Shown here: positions 1-3,961 of the stretch, piece after piece
How the letters are laid out: each line of letters starts with the position of its first letter
How positions within the stretch are numbered: the stretch's first letter is position 1
NCBI GenBank assembly: GCA_017538635.1
Contig: JAFYIM010000203.1
Span: 1-6,651, forward strand
DNA: 6,651 nucleotides
Source of the DNA: a bacterium
Lineage (GTDB): Bacteria; UBA3054
Direction of reading: 5' to 3'
Translations under genes and position numbers: made by a program
The notes under the pieces: model-generated
Database searches by the model: none
What the model saw: only the letters and a program-made list of their open reading frames with translations
What the model was told of the DNA's origin: nothing

Positions 1-849
1 AAATTCTCCATCATTTTCGCCGCCATGGGCGTCAAGTACGACGTCGCGCAGTATTTTAGAAAAGAGTTCGAAAGCTCCGGCGCCATCATGAACACGGCGA
101 TGTTCTTGAACCTTGCCAACGACCCTCCCGAAGAGCGCATCGTTACGCCGAGGATCGCGCTGACACTGGCGGAGCATCTGGCTTTCGACTGCGGCCACCA
201 CGTTCTGGTCGTATTGACCGACATGACGAACTACTGCGAATCGCTGCGTGAAGTCGCTATCGCCCGAGGCGAGGTGCCTAGCCGCAAAGGCTACCCCGGC
301 TACCTCTACTCCGACCTTGCGAGTCTTTACGAGCGCACCGGCCGCGTCTCCGGCAGCAAGGGCTCCATTACGCAGCTGCCTATTCTTACGATGCCGAACG
401 ACGACATCACGCACCCGGTGCCCGACCTCACCGGATATATCACGGAAGGCCAGATCGTAGTCTCAAGGGAATTGCACGCCAAGGGCATTTATCCGCCCAT
501 CAACGTTCTCCCGAGTCTTTCCCGAATCATGAAGGACGGCATCGGCGAAGGCTACACCAGGAAGGATCATCCGAACTGGTCAAGCCAGCTCTACGCCGCC
601 TACAGCAGAGTGGAGTATGTCAGAAGCTTGGCATCCATTATAGGCGCCGAGGAATTGACCGACACTGACAAGGCCTACATGCGCTTCGGTGAAGAATTCG
701 AAAACACCTTCGTCCGTCAGAGCTTTTCCGAAGACCGCTCCATCAGGGACACTCTTAGGATCGGCTGGGAACTAATGAGCATCCTGCCAGAAAGAGAACT
801 TACGCGCGTTTCCCGCGAAGAAATAGAAAAATATCTTCCCAAAAAATAA
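1..849 (+). CDS. atpB: V-type ATP synthase subunit B (partial, N-terminus outside the window)
   Basis: This is the non-catalytic nucleotide-binding subunit of the cytoplasmic A3B3 head of the V/A-type ATPase, which couples ATP to H+ or Na+ movement. The frame is open from base 1 (reading [10 protein letters not shown]), so the ATG at 25 is an internal Met and not the start. 282 residues are visible; family members are about 430-470 residues, so roughly the first third is missing. Sequence hallmarks are the ATPase alpha/beta signature P-P-I-N-x3-S-x-S at 493-522, the preceding segments [20 protein letters not shown] and [19 protein letters not shown], and the C-terminal block [20 protein letters not shown] followed by KYLP, all typical of V-type B and not of F-type alpha or beta. 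The next gene follows closely, which supports one operon. Subunit A is expected just upstream. Identification is secure. Confidence 0.96.
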   Translation, partial: KFSIIFAAMGVKYDVAQYFRKEFESSGAIMNTAMFLNLANDPPEERIVTPRIALTLAEHLAFDCGHHVLVVLTDMTNYCESLREVAIARGEVPSRKGYPGYLYSDLASLYERTGRVSGSKGSITQLPILTMPNDDITHPVPDLTGYITEGQIVVSRELHAKGIYPPINVLPSLSRIMKDGIGEGYTRKDHPNWSSQLYAAYSRVEYVRSLASIIGAEELTDTDKAYMRFGEEFENTFVRQSFSEDRSIRDTLRIGWELMSILPERELTRVSREEIEKYLPKK

Positions 850-866
850 CAACAGGAATGAACAAT

Positions 867-1430
867 ATGAAAACTAGTTTTACCGTCGCGATCGTCCTTT
901 CCTTGCTCTCCTTCGGCGCTTTCGCCGGGACTATGAAAGGCACGGTGACCGACGAGAACGGCACGCCCATGGCGGGCGTGGATGTCTCCGTCTGGGGCAA
1001 AGAAAGCATCAAGAGCAAGACTGACGCCAGGGGACAATTCAAGATCACGAGCGACGATCTTGTGCCCGGCAACCGCTATTCCGTGAAGGCGGAAAAAGAC
1101 GGCTACATTATGTCCCAGGCATCCTTCGGCACCGAGATGTACGAGGATGAAGAGGACATGGAGCCCTTAGAGATCACGATGAAGAAAGAGGATCCGGAAC
1201 CGGAAACTCCCGCCACGGAAGCCAAGGATAGCGCGGCCTCTGCGGAGACCGAGTCCGAATCTAAGGACGAGGAAGTCTCCAAAGAAGAAACTAAGCCCGC
1301 TGAGAAAGCCGAAGCCAAGCCTGCTGAAAAGGAAGAGGCCAAGCCCGCTGAAAAGCCCGCCGAGAAAGCCGAAGCTAAGCCCGCTGAAAAAGAAGAAGCC
1401 AAACCTGCTGAAAAGCCCGCGGAGAAGTAA
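867..1430 (+). CDS. Secreted carboxypeptidase-regulatory-like domain protein with a Pro-Ala-Glu-Lys repeat tail
   Basis: A small exported protein of 187 residues. Two in-frame ATGs exist, at 858 and 867. The AGGA at 854-857 abuts the first but lies 9 nt before the second, so 867 is chosen. Residues 1-20 form a Sec signal peptide (K2, hydrophobic core VAIVLSLL, probable cleavage AFA|G after residue 20). Residues about 22-93 look like a carboxypeptidase-regulatory-like beta-sandwich: GTVTDENGTPMAGVDVSV, then KTDARGQFKI, then YSVKAEKDGY. An acidic linker follows, and from residue 144 there is a low-complexity tail made of two identical 20-residue units plus a remnant. The domain is usually structural or binding, not catalytic. 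The gene lies between V-ATPase B and D in the same operon, where no such subunit is known. After export it would sit across the membrane from the ATPase head. Its role is unknown; the tail may interact with cell wall or envelope polymers (inference). Confidence 0.85.
   Translation: MKTSFTVAIVLSLLSFGAFAGTMKGTVTDENGTPMAGVDVSVWGKESIKSKTDARGQFKITSDDLVPGNRYSVKAEKDGYIMSQASFGTEMYEDEEDMEPLEITMKKEDPEPETPATEAKDSAASAETESESKDEEVSKEETKPAEKAEAKPAEKEEAKPAEKPAEKAEAKPAEKEEAKPAEKPAEK
1296..1427 (+). repeat. 60-bp coding tandem repeat (PAEK-rich tail)
   Basis: Units at 1296-1355 and 1356-1415, followed by a 12-bp remnant at 1416-1427. Both full units encode exactly PAEKAEAKPAEKEEAKPAEK. The two DNA copies differ at seven codons, and all seven differences are synonymous third-position changes. 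Within each unit a shorter KPAEK-type motif recurs. Confidence 0.93.
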
Positions 1431-1439
1431 GAGGTCTTT

Positions 1440-2057
1440 ATGATCCTCAAGATGCCTCCTACAAAGTCCAATCTCTTCAAGCTGCAAAGCGAACTGAAAT
1501 TCGCCAAAGACGGCTATGAACTCTTGGACCGCAAAAGGGAAGTCCTGATTATGGAGATGATGCAAGTCATCCACGGGATCTCCCATTTGCAAAGGAGGCT
1601 CAACGAAGCGCTGCAAAAAGCTTACGGGGACCTTTACGACGCTTATGTCGAAATGGGCTCCGAAGAAATTGAGCGAGCCAACTTCGCTTTCAGGGAACCC
1701 CTGGAAGTAAATATGCGCGAACATACGGTCATGGGCGTCATGCTCCCGGAACTCGAATTGGAAAAAGCGCCTGAATCAGCGGAACTGGGCCTTCTTGGCA
1801 CTTCCGAAAGTTTCGACTCCGCCGTCAAAAGCTTCTCCTCCGTCGTTCCGCTGCTCCTAGAGTACGCGAAAGCCGCGCTTACCCTTTCGCGCCTTGCCAA
1901 GGAAGTCCAGAAGACCCAGCGCCGTGTGAACGCCCTTGAAAACATCACCATCCCCAACGCGGGGGATACCATCAAATTCATCTCGGAATCTCTTGAGGAA
2001 GGGGAGCGGCAAAGCTTCTTCCAGCGCAAGAAAGTAAAAATGAATTTGCAAAAGTAG
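1440..2057 (+). CDS. atpD: V-type ATP synthase subunit D
   Basis: Central-stalk (rotor) subunit that passes torque between the A3B3 head and the membrane ring. The 205-residue length fits the family (about 200-220). The N-terminal helix has the family pattern: PPTKSNLFKLQSELKFAKDG, then YELLDRKREVLI, corresponding to the usual P-T-x-x-x-L-x-x-L-x-x-x-L-x-x-A-x-x-G-x-x-L-L-x-x-K-R. The C-terminal helix, EVQKTQRRVNALENITIPN, is the other hallmark of subunit D. Both ends should form the long antiparallel coiled coil. The start at 1440 is favoured over the ATG at 1452 because GAGG at 1431-1434 lies 5 nt before it. It starts 9 nt after the preceding stop. Subunits I and K, which often follow D, are absent downstream. 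Do not confuse it with the F-type beta gene, also called atpD. Confidence 0.95.
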   Translation: MILKMPPTKSNLFKLQSELKFAKDGYELLDRKREVLIMEMMQVIHGISHLQRRLNEALQKAYGDLYDAYVEMGSEEIERANFAFREPLEVNMREHTVMGVMLPELELEKAPESAELGLLGTSESFDSAVKSFSSVVPLLLEYAKAALTLSRLAKEVQKTQRRVNALENITIPNAGDTIKFISESLEEGERQSFFQRKKVKMNLQK

Positions 2058-2064
2058 GTGAACA

Positions 2065-2481
2065 GTGAAACCGAAAAACATCCTGCTCTACGTTGACGCC
2101 AGCAAAGAATCACGCGCCGCCCTTGACGTGGCCGTCGATTACTCCGGCCTGGAAACGACCATCATAGCGGTGAACGTCGTGAACCGCCAGACGGTCATCC
2201 AGCTTACCCGCAGCGGCGAAATTAGCCTTGCGGAAGCCGAAGTCGAGTTGGAGGAAAACGGCTGGTGTTACTTGTATGACGCCGAAGAAATAGCCAAAAG
2301 CGCCGGAGCGTCGATCGTCATTCTCCAGGAGTCCGGGTATCCGGAAGAAGTCCTGCCGAGACTGGCCTCCGAGTACGGCGTTGACCTAATTATAATCGGC
2401 CACACTCCCGGTCTAGGACAGGCGAGTCTGGCTCAGCAACTAATCGAACACGCACCTTGTGCGGTACTAGTGGTAAAGTAA
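2065..2481 (+). CDS. Universal stress protein (UspA) family protein
   Basis: A single-domain USP of 138 residues that starts with GTG. AGGTGA at 2056-2061 overlaps the atpD stop and is 3-4 nt before the GTG. The N-terminal strand KNILLYVDASKESRAALDVA and the C-terminal strands VDLIIIGH and HAPCAVLVVK are typical of the family. ATP-binding USPs carry G-x2-G-x9-G-[ST] after the fourth strand. Here the region reads GHTPGLGQASLAQQLIEHAP (112-131): the loop is about five residues shorter, and the usual GS before the last helix is AS (120-121). ATP binding is therefore doubtful, making this closer to the non-ATP-binding UspA class. It lies in the V-ATPase operon next to an EIIA domain. USP domains are often appended to ion transporters, so a regulatory role on the ATPase is possible but inferred. 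Confidence 0.88.
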   Translation: MKPKNILLYVDASKESRAALDVAVDYSGLETTIIAVNVVNRQTVIQLTRSGEISLAEAEVELEENGWCYLYDAEEIAKSAGASIVILQESGYPEEVLPRLASEYGVDLIIIGHTPGLGQASLAQQLIEHAPCAVLVVK

Positions 2482-2483
2482 CT

Positions 2484-2954
2484 ATGATGAACGAACTGAA
2501 ACTCTCCAATCTCTTAACTCCCAAAAACATTCTTCTTGACGTTAAGGAGAAGGAAAAAGACGCCCTTCTGGCCAAGATCATCAAGACCTTCTCGGAAGTG
2601 AACAACATCGCCGATCCGGAAGCCCTGGCCAGGGAAGTGACGGAACGCGAAGCCCTCGGCAACACCGGTATCGGTCGCGGCATCGGCTTCCCGCACGCCA
2701 AATCCAGCCAGGTCGAAGAGATCTCCGTCCTGTTGGCCCGTCCCGCCCGTCCCATCGAGTACGGCGCTCTTGACGGTCTGCCCGTCAATCTGGTGATCCT
2801 CATCATCGCCCCCGATTCCGGCGACAACAACCAGTATCTCCACGCCATGGCTAGGATCTCCCGCCTCTTAGGGAAGAGCGAAGTGAGAGAAAAACTGGCC
2901 CAGGTCAAGACTCCCCAGGAAGCTATCGACACGATAGCGGCATTCGAGAACTAA
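2484..2954 (+). CDS. PTS EIIA type-2 domain protein (PtsN/fructose family)
   Basis: A stand-alone EIIA domain of 156 residues, which matches the length of the family. EIIA domains accept a phosphate from HPr or NPr on a histidine. The active-site region GNTGIGRGIGFPHAK has the family pattern (T-G-I-G-x-G-x-x-x-P-H) with the predicted phospho-His at residue 71. Also seen are the N-terminal KNILLDVKEKEKDALLAKII and the late helix QYLHAMARISRLLGKSEVRE, both characteristic. There is no EIIB or EIIC nearby, so a regulatory role like that of PtsN is likelier than sugar transport. The frame could extend up to 2457, but that would overlap the USP gene. The ATG pair at 2484/2487 lies 2 nt after the USP stop without a good Shine-Dalgarno sequence, so translational coupling is likely. 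What it regulates is unknown; its operon partners suggest ion transport or cysteine synthesis. Confidence 0.92.
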   Translation: MMNELKLSNLLTPKNILLDVKEKEKDALLAKIIKTFSEVNNIADPEALAREVTEREALGNTGIGRGIGFPHAKSSQVEEISVLLARPARPIEYGALDGLPVNLVILIIAPDSGDNNQYLHAMARISRLLGKSEVREKLAQVKTPQEAIDTIAAFEN

Positions 2955-2961
2955 AAACAAG

Positions 2962-3840
2962 ATGCCTGATCACAAACTAGTCAGCGACGCCGCCTCCAAC
3001 TTAGTCGAAAGCTACAAAGAGGACGGCAACATAAACCATATCGACGGACTGAATCTGCCGAGCAGCGACGACATCGCCTCCTTAACGGAGGAGCTCTTAG
3101 CGCTCGTCCTACCCGGCTTTTTCGGTTCGGAGCGTCTGACTAAAGCGAACTTTGCCGCGGTAACGGTCTGCCGCCTCGAGGAGGTCAAGCAAAAACTTAC
3201 CGAACAAATTTTAAGAGGCATAAATTACGTCTGCCGGGGCGACGAACGCCCCGACTGCGACAAAGCCCGTTGCGTAAAAAAAGCCGCCTCCCTTGCTGAA
3301 ACTTTCCTTCTGACTCTTCCCAAAGTAAGATCCTTGATCAAGACCGACATCGAGGCCGCCTACGACGGCGACCCCGCTTGCTTCGCCAAGGAGGAAGTGA
3401 TCCTCTGCTATCCCGGCTTCCAGGCCATCGCCATCCAGCGCCTGGCCCACGAACTCCACTCCATGGGCGTTCCCCTTATCCCCAGGATCATGACGGAATA
3501 CGGCCACAGAAGGACCGGCGTTGACATCCACCCGGGCGCCAAAATAGGCGAACGCTTCTTCATCGACCACGCCACCGGCGTAGTCATTGGCGAGACCACC
3601 GTCATCGGCAGAAACGTTAAGCTCTACCAGGGCGTCACGCTAGGCGCCAAATCCTTCCCCGCCAACGCCAGGGAAGCGAGGAACATCAAGCGCCACCCGA
3701 CCATCGAAGACGACGTCATAATTTACGCCAACGCCACCATCCTCGGCGACATCACAATTGGCAAAGGCGCCGTAATAGGCGGCAACAGCTGGGTGACCGC
3801 AGACGTCGCCCCCGGCGAAGTCGTCACCTTCCGCTCATAA
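2962..3840 (+). CDS. cysE: Serine O-acetyltransferase, EpsC/CysE type
   Basis: Transfers acetyl from acetyl-CoA to L-serine, giving O-acetylserine, the first step of cysteine synthesis in the cytoplasm. The 292 residues split into an N-terminal helical part (1-170) and a C-terminal left-handed beta-helix of hexapeptide repeats. The helical part includes KTDIEAAYDGDPACFAKEEV and the block GFQAIAIQRLAHELHSMGVP. By comparison with E. coli CysE the catalytic set is D188 and H203 (VDIHP and FIDHATG, spaced 15 as in E. coli D143/H158) and H245 (KRHP, equivalent to H193). The loop between H203 and H245 is 7 residues longer than in E. coli, and the long N-terminus and YGHRRTGVDIHPGAKIG fit the EpsC subgroup. 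The protein ends at GEVVTFRS without the long tail and terminal Ile that bind cysteine synthase in E. coli. It is last in the operon, 7 nt after the EIIA stop, with no clear Shine-Dalgarno, and is followed by a terminator. Confidence 0.95.
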   Translation: MPDHKLVSDAASNLVESYKEDGNINHIDGLNLPSSDDIASLTEELLALVLPGFFGSERLTKANFAAVTVCRLEEVKQKLTEQILRGINYVCRGDERPDCDKARCVKKAASLAETFLLTLPKVRSLIKTDIEAAYDGDPACFAKEEVILCYPGFQAIAIQRLAHELHSMGVPLIPRIMTEYGHRRTGVDIHPGAKIGERFFIDHATGVVIGETTVIGRNVKLYQGVTLGAKSFPANAREARNIKRHPTIEDDVIIYANATILGDITIGKGAVIGGNSWVTADVAPGEVVTFRS

Positions 3841-3859
3841 AAAGTGCAACTGGTTTAAA

Positions 3860-3891
3860 GCAAGCGACTTACGCTTGCCTTTTTTTTTTTT
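3860..3891 (+). terminator. Rho-independent terminator of the V-ATPase/cysE operon
   Basis: A perfect 7-bp stem, GCAAGCG (3860-3866) with CGCTTGC (3872-3878), closes a 5-nt loop ACTTA. It is followed by one C and then 12 consecutive T (3880-3891). It begins 20 nt after the cysE stop and marks the operon's end. Confidence 0.95.
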
Positions 3892-3920
3892 GACACAAAA
3901 GTATGGTAAAATAGTATACA
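3890..3920 (+). promoter_or_regulatory. Sigma70-type promoter for the long secreted-protein gene
   Basis: A perfect -35 box TTGACA lies at 3890-3895; its two T come from the terminator's T-run. The -10 is ambiguous: TAGTAT at 3912-3917 gives a 16-bp spacer and TATACA at 3915-3920 gives 19 bp. An extended -10 lookalike (TATG-G-TAAAAT, 3902-3912) is also present, but with only 11 bp from the -35 it would have to work without that box. Any of these gives a leader of roughly 35-50 nt before the ATG at 3962. Confidence 0.8.
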
Positions 3921-3949
3921 CAGTTTTAGAATCGTGTAAACCATCGCCC

Positions 3950-3954
3950 GAAGG
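3950..3954 (+). promoter_or_regulatory. Ribosome binding site GAAGG
   Basis: GAAGG lies 7 nt before the ATG at 3962. This, with the signal peptide that follows directly, fixes the start of the long open frame. Confidence 0.8.
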
Positions 3955-3961
3955 TTGTACC

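Noticed and set aside
1296..1427. CRISPR-like or mobile repeat
   Set aside because: The units are contiguous without spacers, in frame, and encode identical peptides, so this is a coding tandem repeat.
1167..1724. A 185-codon minus-strand frame
   Set aside because: It is antisense to the repeat tail and to atpD. Its Phe/Gly/Leu-rich sequence is what the reverse complement of the Lys/Glu/Pro/Ala repeats produces.
2457..2483. Upstream TTG start for the EIIA gene
   Set aside because: It would overlap the end of the USP gene by 25 bases and add nine residues not typical of the family. ATG at 2484 gives the usual length.
2390..2932. A 180-codon minus-strand frame
   Set aside because: It is antisense to the EIIA gene, which has a clear active-site motif. 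No domain is visible in the reverse frame.
3897..3961. Riboswitch or structured leader before the long gene
   Set aside because: Only about 40-60 nt are available, and I see no stable stem beyond trivial 3-bp pairings.
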